From NCBI RefSeq assembly GCF_037042905.1, contig NC_087258.1, forward strand, positions 2,991,001-3,055,000: a stretch of 64,000 bases of DNA. Reading direction: 5' to 3'. This document shows, piece after piece, positions 32,852 through 45,083 of this stretch. Within the stretch, counting starts at the first letter, position 1. Each line of letters starts with the position of its first letter. The position numbers and the translations under genes are program-made. The notes below the pieces were generated by a model that was not told the origin of the DNA, did not search any database, and saw nothing but the letters and a program-made list of their open reading frames with translations. This DNA comes from Lytechinus pictus. Taxonomy: Eukaryota; Echinodermata; Echinoidea; Temnopleuroida; Toxopneustidae.

Positions 32852-33167
32852 TTGTGTTACTTTAAGATTGACCAGAGTGAATGTTGGTTTATGCTTCTCA
32901 CATGCCTAAAAAGTGTCTATGAGATCCTGAAAATAATTTTTGGCATCAAAATGATCATTAGATTAAAAAAATACTTGAAAATCTGAAAAATATTATTCAT
33001 GCTTTATCAAGCTGTGTAGACTTGGGTAAAACGCAGTGTATATAACACCACGAATGTTTTACTATGAGGAGGGTTTTGGGCTGAAATTATTAATTTAGTA
33101 ACTATTATCTCTGGAAGAGGGCTGGGTAGCCCTTATATGCGTTATCAACCTTCATTTTGTTTACATT
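32852..33167. other. Intron 2, no gene seen
   Basis: AT-rich sequence between the LTR element and the minisatellite, with no recognised feature. Confidence 0.4.
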
Positions 33168-34222
33168 CCCTTATAAAAAAAATTGAATGGTATACCATTG
33201 AAATACCATACACCATACACCATTGAAACACCATTGATATACCATTGGAATACCATTCGCACAGCACCCATCATACACCAATGGTATACCATTCAAGCCC
33301 CAATGGTATACCATTCAAACTAATTTAAATAATTGGGACGTTACTATTACCATATTCATGAGCACCATTTACCATTCATATACCATTGATCAAACACCAT
33401 TCACCATTGATCTACCATGGCCACTATAGACAGGTTTACCATTGACCACCATTCAGCCACCATTCACTGGCCTACCATTTACCATTCAGCCACCGTTCAC
33501 TGGACACCATTGGTCTACCATTCACCTTACACCATTCACCATTCGCCTACCATTCACCATACACCATTCACATACCATTCACCATACACCATTCGCCTAC
33601 CATTCACCATACACCGTACACCTACCATTCACCGTACACCATTCGCGTACCATTCACCGTACACCATTCGCCTACCATTCACCATACACCGTACACCATT
33701 CACCGTACACCATTCGCGTACCATTCACCATAAACCATTCGCCTACCATTCACCATACACCGTACACCATTCACCGTACACCATTCACCTACCATACACC
33801 GTTCACCATTGCCCTATCATTCACCATACACCATTGACCTACCATACATTGTACACCATTGGCCTACCATACACCGCACACCATTGACCTACCATTTACA
33901 GTTCACCATTGGCCTACCATACACCATACACCATTGACCTACCAATCACCGTACACCATTGGCTTACCATACACCGTTGACCTACCATTTACCGTACACC
34001 ATTGGCCTATACCGTTCACTGTACACCATTGTCATACCATACACTCTATACCATTGGTCAACCATTCAATTTACACCATTGGCCATACATTATAGACCAC
34101 AAGTGTACTGTGAATGGTAGACCAATGGTTTACACTGAATGATAGACAGTTGACCAAAGGTGTACAATGTATAGTAGGCCAATAAAGTACAGTGAATGGT
34201 AGACCAATGGTGAACAGCATAT
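33168..34222. repeat. ACCATTCACC-type minisatellite with internal inversion
   Basis: The block starts CCCTTATAAAAAAAATTGAA and then runs as an array of ACCATT-based units; the composite unit ACCATTCGCCTACCATTCAC plus CATAC is about 25 bp. From about 34085 the units read on the other strand (GTGAATGGTAGACCAATGG), so the array ends in an inverted arm. Long open frames rich in H, T, P and Y are repeat artefacts. A related array with the same terminal block inverted lies at 42760-43839. Confidence 0.85.
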
Positions 34223-34323
34223 ATAGCTCGGGTTAATGGTAGGTTTGATAATGGATTAAGTATGCACAAGAAAAAAATGATGAAAACAGTTATTTCAAGA
34301 ACGTCAAATGTTTTTACTATAAG

Positions 34324-35000
34324 AAGTTTAAGTACAGCATAAATGGAACACAGTATTCTCAAGTATATACTTAATAATTAAAGCACATAAGTTATGAATA
34401 TATATGACTTTGCTCCTCGTTGACATCTATACTCTGTCAATCTTGGTATCTAAAATAAACATGTATCAAGACAGAGTTTAATTGAAAAACACAACAAATG
34501 AATAACATTTCCAAGAATAAACATGTTCTCTCTGATGGCTTTTTACGTGGATTGAGTACTTGGCAAAACCACTGTTCTGCAAACAAATAACCTTGATTTT
34601 AAATCTGCTGTGTGTAATTGCTTTCACACAGCTACTTCAATGACATTAATAAAATATTTTTTTTACTAATAAGTTCAAGTACAAAAGAGTGGAACCCAGT
34701 ATTGACAAGTACATGTATGGCATAGAAGCACCATCATTATGAATACATGTGACTGCACGACTCTACAAGAGGTCAATGATTGCACTCCACATAGATATTA
34801 TGTTAATCTTCCTATAAACAAATCTAAATGTAAGACAGAGTTTGGACAACAAACTGATGAACACAAAATTTCGAAGATTAAACTCAAAATGTGTGATAGC
34901 CTTCACATGGCCGAATGATTAAAGGTAAAGAGTACCAAACTTAGAGGAAATAAATATCCCCAAAAGGGGGGAAATAGTACCTCCATAAAAATAGAACCTC
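34324..35000. repeat. Diverged direct repeat, about 348 bp period
   Basis: AGTTTAAGTACAG...GGAACACAGTATT (from 34324) recurs as AGTTCAAGTACAA...GGAACCCAGTATT (from 34672). The order of blocks is kept: ATGAATATATATGACT / ATGAATACATGTGACT, AAGACAGAGTTT, and TGTGTGTAATTGCTTTCACAC / TGTGTGATAGCCTTCACAT. It looks like two diverged satellite units; no coding use is apparent. Confidence 0.55.
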
Positions 35001-35044
35001 CTAATATTTCTCTATTTTCTTTTCACCTAAGAGATATATCAAAC

Positions 35045-35611
35045 GGCGTGTTTCTACATAGAATCGTTAAAAGGTATTACCCGCGTAAGTATCCAGAATC
35101 CCGGAAAACTTTCCTGTAGAATTTTGTAGAAACAGACGCGATGCGGTTTATTGATAAACTGCTTCAAGCAAAATATGGTTTCTCATAACCATCTCTGAGA
35201 GGTGGTTATTGCCATGTTAATCCGTTCAACTTTTCTGTAAAAACACACGGCAAAATAGCGTATCGTGTCTGGCGGAAGTGCTTAATCCCAAAAGTGCAAT
35301 TTCGCAGTACATAAATTTGCACATTCTGGCCTTTTCGATCTCGCCAGCTGATCGTGCAACACGTATACCTGCTACATTGAGTGAGATCTACCACAAATTT
35401 TGAAAATTTTCCTAAGAAGATGCAATTTTGGACATGTACAATGCAACATGAGGTTATAGGTTGAATTTTCCGATTTCCGCCGTATTTGCAACGCGAAAAG
35501 CGAGTTAATCAGATTATTCGGTTTGTAGAAGCAGGTTGGTTTAAGGGCGATAAGGTTTTTCGAGTCCGGAAAAGATAAATTGTTTTTAATGATTTTTTGT
35601 AGAAACATGCC
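35045..35611. mobile_element. Foldback-like MITE, TGTTTCTACA ends
   Basis: GGCGTGTTTCTACATAGAAT at the left is inverted at the right as GATTTTTTGTAGAAACATGCC. TGTAGAAAC and its complement also recur inside (near 35124 and 35236), so the arms contain repeated blocks. About 570 bp, non-coding. Confidence 0.5.
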
Positions 35612-36660
35612 AAAAGTTTATCATAAATACATTAAAGATACGTAAAGAAATAAATAATATCTATATCAAAAATAGAATATATAGAATAATAGAATAATAA
35701 CGAATATATCATGAAAATAGAAAAAAAAACAAGAAAAATAGCGACATCTTTTTTTAATATTTTGCAAATCATATAGAAAATAATTCTTAGTAGCACATCT
35801 ATTTTTTAACTATTTCCCATAGTTCAAATATACAAGATTCCCACTTATTTCTTTTTTGTCTATTTTTGTTGTGTTGAATCAGATGAATAACTCAACTATG
35901 TGTGAGAAATAATATAATTTTTGTCTTACACAGTATATCAGTAGTCAATCGTAATTTTTTACAACCTAGCTTTGACAAAATTTGAATTCATATAATACAA
36001 AAAAATATATAAATTGGGATCTTGTATATTCATGAGGACTTGCAGAGAACAGTTTTACCAAAAAATAACAACTTTAATTCGTCATAATTTCGTTAATCCT
36101 CATTCAATTTTGATGAAATTTTCAGTGTTTTTTTTTTGTCTGATGTACTCTTTGAATTTAAATCACATAACTTTCAGTCTAGAGTACCTAGCCCTTCAAT
36201 CAAATGGGTTGGAAGACCGGTTACATTTTACATATAACATAGTTATAAGGAGAATGAAGGGTCCATAGAAAGAAAGCATGAGGAAAGGGGAGATTTAGGT
36301 AGGAAGAGAATTAATCAGAAAAGCATAATGTTGACAATTTCGTTAAAATCTGATAACAAAGTCTTTGATTTGAAGGTTTAGCAACATTTTGGGAAAAATT
36401 ACTGGTATGTGCACATGATCGTCAGGAATATGTGTTAGGCTTATGTTATAAAATGAAATCATAATAATTTCATATTTTCGTACACGTGTGTATGATATGT
36501 CCCACGTAGCATAAAATGATTTCAAGCAATGCATGCGTTTACATTAAATAAATCTTCACTCCACTTTTTAGTTCTTGGAGGTCAAAATGTGAATAAACAT
36601 GACTTCTTGTTATAAAATACAAAAGAACAAGTGGGGGTATGACATCAGCTTGTTAACTGT
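35612..36660. other. Intron 2, AT-rich; partial repeat
   Basis: Mostly AT-rich. A TTTTGATGAAATTTTCAG segment near 36107 is shared with the element at 22766-23360. No exon seen. Confidence 0.4.
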
Positions 36661-36913
36661 GGGTGCGTCGTGGTCTAGTGGTTCTGACTCTCACCTTTCA
36701 GCAGAGTGTCGTGGGTTTGAATCCTAGCAATGGTGTTTTCCTTCAGCAATACATTTATCCACTGTGCTGCACTCGACCACGGTGAAGTGAATGCGTACCC
36801 GGCAAGATTAATTTCTTGCAGCTGTAATAAGGAATATGGGATGAAAACAATGCAAAGGACAGTACGTCAGCTACGGGTTCAAAACATCAATGCTTGTCGT
36901 GCGTGCAAGCTTT
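36661..36913 (+). repeat. tRNA-derived SINE, family S1, copy 1
   Basis: Head GGGTGCGTCGTGGTCTAGTGG (A box) and GGGTTTGAATCC (B box), then the body TTTTCCTTCAGCAA...TTTATCCACTGTGCTGCA. The same head and body are found at 52754-53048 (inverse) and 54845-55136. RNA polymerase III boxes are present, but the anticodon arm does not fold as a tRNA. Confidence 0.72.
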
Positions 36914-37357
36914 CTTGAGAAATTGATATATTTTTCTAAAATATCGAGAAATTTGCATAATACACTACCCTTCAATTGAATAGTACCAATTAACAAATAT
37001 CAACAAAACATTTTGTACAATATGATAAAGAAATTCATGTTTAACCATAGATTAGCAGAAAATAACCCGTTATATTAATGGGAGGTTGCCCAAATGATGA
37101 CAAATACCATACCACATGTATACCTGGGGCCAAAGTGTCCACCCCCCCCGCCAGCATATTGATTTTTTTTCCAGGGGGGGGGGGGGTGTTAGAAAGGACG
37201 TGTAATCCTATAAATGGGGATGACATTTCGTCTTTTTCAGTATTTTTACCATTCCTCACAGGTTTTTTTTTCAGCTATGCCACTGCAGGAGTACAATCTG
37301 TTTTATTTAATGAAGCTTTGCAATTTTTTCCACTGAAGTGAATTCTTACACAATTAC

Positions 37358-37474
37358 CTTTCACAAACTCCAGTTGTTTTCTTGTAAACGGTTTTCTGTG
37401 TTCAACACCTGTAGTTTCCTTCCCAGATAATCCTGGACCATCTACATTATCATCCAGTGTATCCGTCGTCCAAT
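37358..37474 (-). CDS. Carbohydrate sulfotransferase, coding exon 2
   Basis: A 117-nt exon between acceptor TTTCATTTAAG|ATTGG (AG 37476-37475) and donor GTGAAAG|GTAATT (GT 37357-37356). It joins the single base left over from exon 1 to make a Tyr codon, then reads WTTDTLDDNVDGPGLSG and on to a basic RKPFTRKQLEFVK, leaving one base for exon 3. The other two frames have stops. It encodes the acidic-to-basic lumenal stem. Like exon 3, it is supported by splice sites and phase, not by recognised homology. It stands isolated between transposons. Confidence 0.68.
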
Positions 37475-37985
37475 CTTAAATGAAATAAAATCAATTTGAG
37501 TGTTGGAAAATATGCATGTGCAGATAAAAAAAAAAATATAATACTAATATAGTAAAACTTTCTTTAAGCTCCAAAATGCAATGATTCACTCATATACAGC
37601 ATCATGATAATTTTTATTTCAACATATACAGCAAATTTACTTGAAAATATGTTTGAAATTGATGTCACAGAAATAAAATTCCCCCACCAAAGATTTTCTG
37701 TGTGTGCATGCTGGAAATATATAGATCAATATAACACAGTTACTCTGCTGCGTAACGTGTTTTGATCAGCAATCATGTAGATATGCAAGAGAAAATTATC
37801 TAATAGAAAAAGAATAATCTGAAGTCATATTTCCAGAGCAGCAGTTTTCAAAAGGTAGGCCTAATCAATTAATTGATAACATTCAATATGATTTTCTTTT
37901 CTTGGTATTGACAATCACAGTAACGGATCCAGATGGGCACAATTGTCCTGTGCCCCCCCCCCCCCCTTGAGAGCAATAGTCGAAT

Positions 37986-38400
37986 GGCCCGAATTCAAAA
38001 AGGTGGTTTTGAAAACCCCGGTTGAGTCCATGTTTTATGGAGATTTCCTGTATAAATTAAGCTTATTTACAGCGTATATCAAAATGTTGATGCGCGCTTT
38101 TGTCACAGTGCGCCAAATTGACGCCTGTTGCCGTGGTTATCCACGCTATTTTAATTACGAGTCCACTGTTTTGAATTAACGAGTCCACTCTTCAAACAGT
38201 GGACTCATGAATAAAATAGCGTATCTAACCATAGTAACAGGCGTCAATTTGGCGCACTGCGACAAAAGCGTGCATCAGAATTTGACATTTTTTACACACG
38301 CGCCAGATACGTGCTAAATTAAGCGTAATTTATACAGGAAATCTGCATACACCATGGACTCAACCGTGGGTTTTCAAAACCACCTTTGTGAATTCGGGTC
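37986..38400. mobile_element. Foldback MITE, GRCCCGAATTCA ends
   Basis: 415 bp. Almost the whole element is an inverted repeat: GGCCCGAATTCA...GTGGTTTTGAAAAC at the left pairs with the right end GTTTTCAAAACCAC...TGAATTCGGGTC. Further arms include CGCCAAATTGACGCCTGTT and its complement. The centre is a smaller palindrome around GAGTCCACT. The right arm has about 50 bp more than the left. Confidence 0.8.
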
Positions 38401-38487
38401 AATGTGTTTAATGTAAATATGGCGTCTTTACGCAAGTGTGTCCCTCCTTTTGAAAGTTACAGCAAATATTTCTAACGGAAATATATA

Positions 38488-38897
38488 CCGTGTTTACACT
38501 TAATCGGCTTTTTCATAGCGTGTAAAACACGATTAACTTGCATCGGCTCGCGGTTCAGAATCAGCAATTTGCACCACCAAAGTAGTAGGTTCAGAACCGC
38601 GAGCCGATGCAGAATCGGCTTTTTTACTACGTGTAAACAGAAAGCCGATTCTGCATCGGCAATTGGTGCGCATTTCATTTACTTTACCATTGTGACATAA
38701 TTGTAAGCGCACGGATCCAGCGTTGTCTTTATTATGACGTATTTTGTTGGTGAGCGTATCAATTGAGGTTTTTGACACGCGAGCCGATTCTGCACAGCAA
38801 GCTGTAACAGCATGTAAATGCAGTGCAAGATAAACCAAAAGCCGATTCTGCATCGGCTTTTGGTTCTGAACTAAAAGCCGATCAAGTGTAAACATGG
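38488..38897. mobile_element. Tc1/mariner-type MITE with TA duplication
   Basis: 410 bp, ends CCGTGTTTACACTTAATCGG and the inverted CCGATCAAGTGTAAACATGG, flanked by TA (38486-38487 and 38898-38899). The motif GCCGATGCAGAATCGGC, itself nearly palindromic, is repeated several times inside in both orientations. No transposase. Confidence 0.78.
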
Positions 38898-39177
38898 TAA
38901 TTGTCTCATACACTAGTAAAGATCTTTTTTTTTTTTGTGCTTGTTAAAGTTTCCTGAGAAAATGTGCCCCCTCCCCCTTGAGAAATCCAGGATCCGTCCC
39001 TGGACAATCATATGCCAGTGGGTGAATTCTAGACATTATTTTGGGCAAGTTTTTGATCAGTAAATAAATAAACACAGATAAAAAGTGATCACAGGACAAA
39101 CTTAATTTTAAAAAATATAATTAACTTTAAAAATGGATATGCCTAGCCCTATGAAAGGATCTCAGATTATTCTCCCG

Positions 39178-39707
39178 CACTAATGCAGTTTCACACCAGC
39201 CAACTTCGAGCAAAATTTTCCACCAGAAATTGTCTACACACATTTTGAGGTCAATACACAGTATGCCCACCATTTTTCCAAACATCACGATCGGGAACGG
39301 CGGTATTTTGAATTTTTTTTGCTAAACCTTCCGGTCCGGGCTCAAGCCAGGTTATCTTTGCGGGCCCCAACATTAAACATTACGTTATCGTTCAAATTCT
39401 CAGTCAGACATCACTTTGCTTGGCTTTGCCATTATTGATAAGGACTGAAGTTAGCGACCAAAAGATTTGCCTGCGGCAGTTTGCATGATTTGGTTACGAA
39501 CTTCAGTCCATATCAAAATTACGGCAAAGCAACGCATGAGGATTCAAACAATGACGTAGAGATCGAAGCCGATATACAGCTGTTCCCGATATTCGGAAAA
39601 GCGGTGGGCATATGGACATTCAACTGCAATTCAGACTTGATATGACATTTGAGAACAACATTTGGTGGTGAATTTTGCTCGAAGTTGGTCGGTGCGAAAT
39701 TAGCGCC
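39178..39707. mobile_element. MITE with CCAACTTCGAGCAAAATT arms
   Basis: CCAACTTCGAGCAAAATTTT near 39199 is inverted near 39672 as AATTTTGCTCGAAGTTGG, with outer CACTAATGCAGTTTCACACC / GGTGCGAAATTAGCGC. Inner arms (ATGCCCACC / GGTGGGCAT) and a central ACTGAAGTTAGC...GAACTTCAGT palindrome complete a fold-back of about 530 bp. Confidence 0.72.
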
Positions 39708-41035
39708 CAATCCCACGGAAAAATCCCAAGGAAAAATTCAGAAATTGTGATTTTAGTCAGCTGGCATGGCTGAGTTCAGATTAGTATAGGCCCTTTTTTG
39801 GGGGGATACATTTACATATACATGTAAACTACGAATTTTGTTTACAAACGTCAAAAACTATGCCAATTTTTATATTTGAACAAATTATATCGTATTCATA
39901 ATCATATGTAATAAATATTCTAAAAACCTTAGGCCTAACCAAGAAGAAAATATCACATAACTCACTAATACCAAAATCCCGCCATGTTTTCAGAACACTT
40001 CTTGATTTATCATGGAATATTTCTCTGCCTCAATTTCTAAAATATTTTAATTCCAAACAGTTGTAGGTTTTCTCTGAATAATTATTGCAGTCTCTCTAGA
40101 AAAATTGAATAGGAATCGTTTGTCACTCTCTCCAGTCACAGTTCCGCACACAAAGTGCACATTTTACCATTGAAATTCCATGCGCAATAAGTGGTGCGTA
40201 GCTTTTTAGGGCCTGCGTAGCCTTTAAGGTTTTACTTTATGTTTTAAAATTTAGGACACCTTACCATGTTTCACCTGAATACTACCATGTCCATGTCATC
40301 TTAATTTACCAACATTATCTACCAACAACAACAAATTATAGGCCTCATTCCAGAGCAATATTTTTCGGCAAGGTTTCCATTTCAGTGAAACAATGTCAAT
40401 GTTGTGCAGTAACCAATGGCCTAATTGACACTTTGACAGTCAATGTCATGACAGTACTGCACTGTACAGCATTAATTTAAGTTTAACAAGTCATTCATTC
40501 ATTAATTCATACCGGTATTCAGAGATGGTTTTGTAAAACATTGACAATAGATATCAGGCCATACGAGCGAATTACTACTCAATGACAATGCTCGGCTCAG
40601 CTCACCTCATCCAATACAAAGCATATTAACGCACCCCATAATCCATTTCGCCAGAGACAGGCGCGTCCCGGCCCGCGCCAACGGGGCAGTGGCGGTGGCA
40701 GTGAATCCCCGTGGCAGTACAACGACATCTAACAGTAACACTAACAGTAAAATTCTAGAAAATCAGGCCGAGCCACTAACTACGAAAACAATATCAAAGA
40801 AAATTGTTATCTAACTTACTGTTTAGCGTATTCTGCGAACGAATTTGAAGTCGTTGTCCGAATCTGACCTGTGTTCCTTTAGTTTATGATGAATTATAGA
40901 CAGACTTCTGAACAGCAAAACAGTGGTTGATCGGGTTCTTTTTTCAAATATTGCAATTGGCGGTTACATGCGTACGTGCGCGCGCGCGTGCGAGAACAAC
41001 ATGCACTTACATACATAGAGCGAGCTAGCTAGCAG
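39708..41035. other. Intron 1, no gene; GC-richer spot near 40650-40740
   Basis: Unique-looking sequence. A GC-richer patch (40660-40740, GGCGCGTCCCGGCCCGCGCC) is followed on the minus strand by a good donor context ACA|GTAAGTTAG at 40824-40816, and a CGCGCG dinucleotide run is at 40979-40989. This might mark an alternative 5' exon, but no ATG or acceptor supports it. Confidence 0.25.
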
Positions 41036-41039
41036 CGCA

Positions 41040-41600
41040 GCCAACACATCCCGATATTGGGGGGGGGGGGTAAATCAGGACCAAATCAGGGGGAGGGGGC
41101 TTCTTAGCCAAGATACATCCCGATATGGGGGAGGAGTGAATTGCATGTAAGACCAAATCAGGGGTGTCTTTTTCTTGATTGGTTCCGGGTTGGCAATTAA
41201 CCATGCAGTCAATTTTTGCCACTGCTTATCCTTTGAAAGGATCTATGAAAAAAATCATTTAGCTCAATTTTTTTCTGTTCTATATAATTCCATGTCTTTC
41301 TTTTTTTTCTTTTTCCTTCTTTTTTTCTGTCCAGTCTTTCTTCTTTTCTTTGTCTTAGTCTTTTTCTTTTCTTTTTTAAAATTAATTTGTCTGTTTTTCG
41401 ATACATATATATTTTTTACTTATTTCTTTTTTCCTTTTCTCTCTTTGTTTAATTTCGCTTTTGTTTTGATTGCAATTGAGAATTTCGTTCATTAGATTTT
41501 TTTCTGTTACATATATTGTACTAGCCTGGAGGCAGGGAATTTTGATACTGGGGGGGGGGGGAATAACAATAACAGACAAATCATTTCAATTAAGCATGTA
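41040..41600. repeat. G-tract element with polypyrimidine tail
   Basis: CCCGATATTGGGGGGGG (41050) recurs as CCCGATATGGGGGAGG (41120). This is followed by a pyrimidine-rich stretch (41290-41470) and another G run (41550-41561). The whole resembles the G-tract plus polypurine elements at 24470, 56985 and 59280. Confidence 0.45.
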
Positions 41601-42759
41601 ATGACCGGCCTAGAATAGCTCTCCTCTTTATAAACACCATCCATGAGTGAGAAAAAATAATTAAAACACAATTTGTAAAGAAAAAAAAAGAGGAACGTTT
41701 TATGATCAAAAGCAGTAGTAGCGATATATTAATTGGCCGGGAGGGGGCTTTGGTCGTTGCAGACCAAAATCAGGGTTTGCCGATGGGAATTTCAATAGGG
41801 GTTGGGGGAGGAAGACAACCAACAGTGAATTCATTTTAAGCAAAATAATGACCTATGGGGCATTGCAAGAAACTTGCAATTGAACGCAAGTCAATTTCAA
41901 ACTCCAAAATCAATTGAAAGTCTTACTTTTCATTGCAAACTTGCAACTGATTTATTGTTTCTTCCATCAATAAATCTATAAATTGGTTTACTTTAGATGA
42001 AATTAGTCTATCACTTGTAATTTGCAACCGAATTTTGGGATTGACTGCAAATATTTTCCTGCAACGCCCCATAGCTCTCTTTATAAAAAGTGGCCATAAT
42101 TAAATAAGAAAATTAATTTAAAAATAGAACAAAACTTTCAAGAAGGGGGGAGGGGGCGTTACATAAAAAAACTGTATACCGTACAGATAGGAGAGGTGGT
42201 GTGCCGTTCAAATTATACCAAGAAACAAAAAGAGAAAAGAAAGGATGGTGAAATGTACAATTTTCTATTTAGTACGATACACATCTTGTTCATGCTCTTT
42301 AAAACTTGCATGTTTTAATTTCAAGATTTTTACGGTAAATGATGATTATATTCTTCCCTTTCGGGAGCGGCTGTGAAATAATTTGTCCGTTGATATTAAG
42401 GTACAATAAAAACCCCTTTTATCAAATAAGATTTCATTGACTCCTTTTATTTTTGCACTCAATGCATCAGATATAAATTTAGAAGGTAATATGTACAATT
42501 GTAAAATATAACAAATTAATAATATTGTATTTTAAGCACTGGTTCAATAATATTTAAACACATATAGGCCTTTTACTTAATAAAGACAAAGACAATTTAA
42601 AAAGAATGCAACAGACCATGTTTGCCATCATGAGCGAATGGGCCTGATTTGGGGAAGCTGCTCGCATAAAAGTCACAACTCAAAATTTTAATAATTCTAA
42701 TTTTTAATCTTTGATCGTTTTTTTCTTTAAATCTTCGGAATTATGTTATTGGGTAATGC
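41601..42759. other. Intron 1, no gene seen
   Basis: AT-rich. It includes an imperfect inverted pair around CATTGCAAGAAACTTGCAATTG (41864) and TTGCAACCGAATTTTGG...CTGCAACGCCCCATAG (42065), with GACCTATGGGGCATTGCA / CTGCAACGCCCCATAGCTC as ends, so 41852-42075 is probably another small MITE. Confidence 0.45.
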
Positions 42760-43839
42760 AATTGGGCATACCATTCACCATTAACATAAATATCATATAT
42801 TAGGCACACACCACTAAGCCACAATTGCGTTACAATTATCCAACAACTATCCATTAATTATACCACTATATAGGTACATACTACTGAGACACCATATTGG
42901 GCATATGGTATACCATTGATACAAATCATACCATTACACATATACCACTAAGACTATTGGATACCACTGAGACACCATTGGGTATATGGTATACCATTCA
43001 CCATACCAATCATATCATTATAGAGGCACATACTACTGAGACACCATTGAATACCACTGAGACACCATTGGTATATGGTATACCATTCATCATACCAATC
43101 ATACCATTAGAGGCACATACTACTGAGAGTCTGAGACACCATTGTATACCACTGAGACACCATTGGGTATGGTATACCATTAATCATACCAATCATACCA
43201 TTAGAGGCAAATACTACTGAGACACCATTGTATACCACTGAGACACCATTGGTATATGGTATACCATTCACCATACAAATCATACCATTAGAGGCACACA
43301 CTACTGAGACACCATTGAATACCACTGAGACACCATTGGGTATATGGTATACCATTCATCATACCAATCATACCATTAGAGGCACATACTACTGAGACAC
43401 CATTGTATACCACTGAGACACCATTGGGTATGGTATACCATTCATCATACCAATCAAACCATTACACACATACCACTGAGACACCATTGGGTATATGGTA
43501 TACCATTTACCATTAAATAAACTACCACTTACCATTAAGAACTTACCATTAAAACACCACTTAAATACCATTCGCTTACCATTTAACATTCAGATCACCA
43601 TTCAACTACCATAAACTACCACTTACCATTAAGAACTTACCATTGAAACACCACTTAAATACCATTCGCTTACCATTTACCATTCAGATCACCATTTAAC
43701 TACCATAAACTACCACTTACCATTAAGAACTTACCATTGAAACACCACTTAAATACCATTCGCGTACCATTTACCATTCAGATCACCATTCAACTACCAT
43801 TCGCCACCATTCAAATACCATTGGCGATTTTTATAAGGG
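42760..43839. repeat. TACCATT-type minisatellite, two unit types
   Basis: From 42760 to about 43500 the unit is 85-95 bp (GGTATACCATTCATCATACC...GAGACACCATTG). From 43519 to 43800 three units of about 94 bp follow (AAACTACCACTTACCATTAA...). The array ends ACCATTGGCGATTTTTATAAGGG, the inverse of the CCCTTATAAAAA block that starts the array at 33168. Open frames through it are artefacts. Confidence 0.85.
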
Positions 43840-44676
43840 TTATGACCGGAATTTCATGGAATGGAAGGGGAATCGTCCCCGCCGTGCAAAATTGCAAAAA
43901 TGAACGGCAATGTACACCCCCACACGGTGCGCTGCGATGACTGCGCGGTATAAAAATGACCGTTTTTAATAGGTTTTGGGAATGATGTCTCAAGTAAAAT
44001 CGACACTAACATAAAAACGGGCAAAAACGGGCAGCTAAATTTGGTATCGACTTAAAGCTTAGACATCTGGCGAAATGATGATGATAGAATTTAAACGGAA
44101 ATCTACGGAAATCCAAACGTTTCGCATGTAAATGCAAAAAACATGGATTATCAGCCTATTTCGAGGAATAAATATCCTATAAACCTCCTTAAATGTGTTT
44201 TTTATCTACTTTGAACCCTTTCACATGAAAAAAAGAATATATCAGGATTATGTCGGAGCCATTTCAGATTCCTACATGAAAAAGCTCCTGTAAAAAGGCT
44301 AGTTTTCAACTAAGTTGTCGTATACGCGGCATTTCGCAAAATGTCACATTTTACGATTTGGGATAGGAAATTAACAACCTCTATGCAAATTCCCGAATGA
44401 AATATTTTGCTGAAGTATTCTTCAAAGTGTTGTCTTTCAGCTGGGCTTGACAAAAATTAAAAATCTGAAATTGCCCAAAATGACTTTTGGCGCACTTTTG
44501 TTTCGCCCCGGCCCACTGTGCGTCGGTCGTCGGTTTTGCCTTTACCTACATCATTGGGTTTAGTACGGTCCCACCTCCCACACCTCGCGCAAATCGTACT
44601 CTAAACACGTATTGTTGACTGATGGGACAAAACGTACATCCTTTATAAAATAATAAAACATTTTAGTCCTAATTTG
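43840..44676. other. Repeat-derived, no gene
   Basis: Ends near 44490-44530 with TTGGCGCACTTTTGTTTCG and GGCCCACTGTGCGTCGG, shared in inverse with 26325-26360. I see no exon. Confidence 0.4.
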
Positions 44677-45083
44677 TTATACCCTCGCAAATTTGATCCT
44701 AAACAAGTAGCTTTCCAAGCGACAATAGATACCCCCTTTTCAATATTTTAGTGTTTTTGACACCCTTATTACGTTACGTACGTAACGTGCCCTTTCTTGA
44801 AAAAGACATCCTTTTACGTGTTTTTTGGTCGTGCATGGTATCCACACGTCAATGTGACTGGCCCCTCCGGGACAATTCAGCTTCAATTTTTTATACCATC
44901 GCAAATTTGACCCTAAACACGTAGCTTCCCAGCGAAAATAGATACCCTTTTTTCATTATTATAGTGTTTTTGACACCCTTATTACGTCACGTACGTAACG
45001 TGCCCTATCTTGAAAAAGACGTCATTTTACGTGTTTTTTTTTGTCGCGCATGGTATCCACTCGTCAATGTAAGTGCCCCCGGG
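44677..45083. repeat. Direct repeat, 214-bp period
   Basis: TTATACCCTCGCAAATTTGA (44677) recurs as TTATACCATCGCAAATTTGA (44891) with the same order of blocks: ACACCCTTATTACGTNACGT, ACGTAACGTGCCC, GAAAAAGAC and GCATGGTATCCAC. The pair is about 90 percent similar by eye. GTACGTAACGTG is locally palindromic. Confidence 0.75.

Larger units (their letters stand above)
37920..39005. mobile_element. C-tract element hosting two MITEs
   Basis: Left AACGGATCCAGATGGGCAC...GTGCCCCCC and right GTGCCCCCTCCCCC...CAGGATCCGTCCCTGG carry matching CGGATCC.G ends in inverse, so the two insertions at 37986-38400 and 38488-38897 seem to lie inside one older element. The boundaries are approximate. Confidence 0.4.

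Noticed and set aside
33417-34095. Open frames rich in H, T, P, Y and I
   Set aside because: Translation of the ACCATT minisatellite; two frames are open over the same bases and neither has a domain.
42897-43589. Overlapping open frames on both strands
   Set aside because: Translation of the TACCATT minisatellite in several frames.
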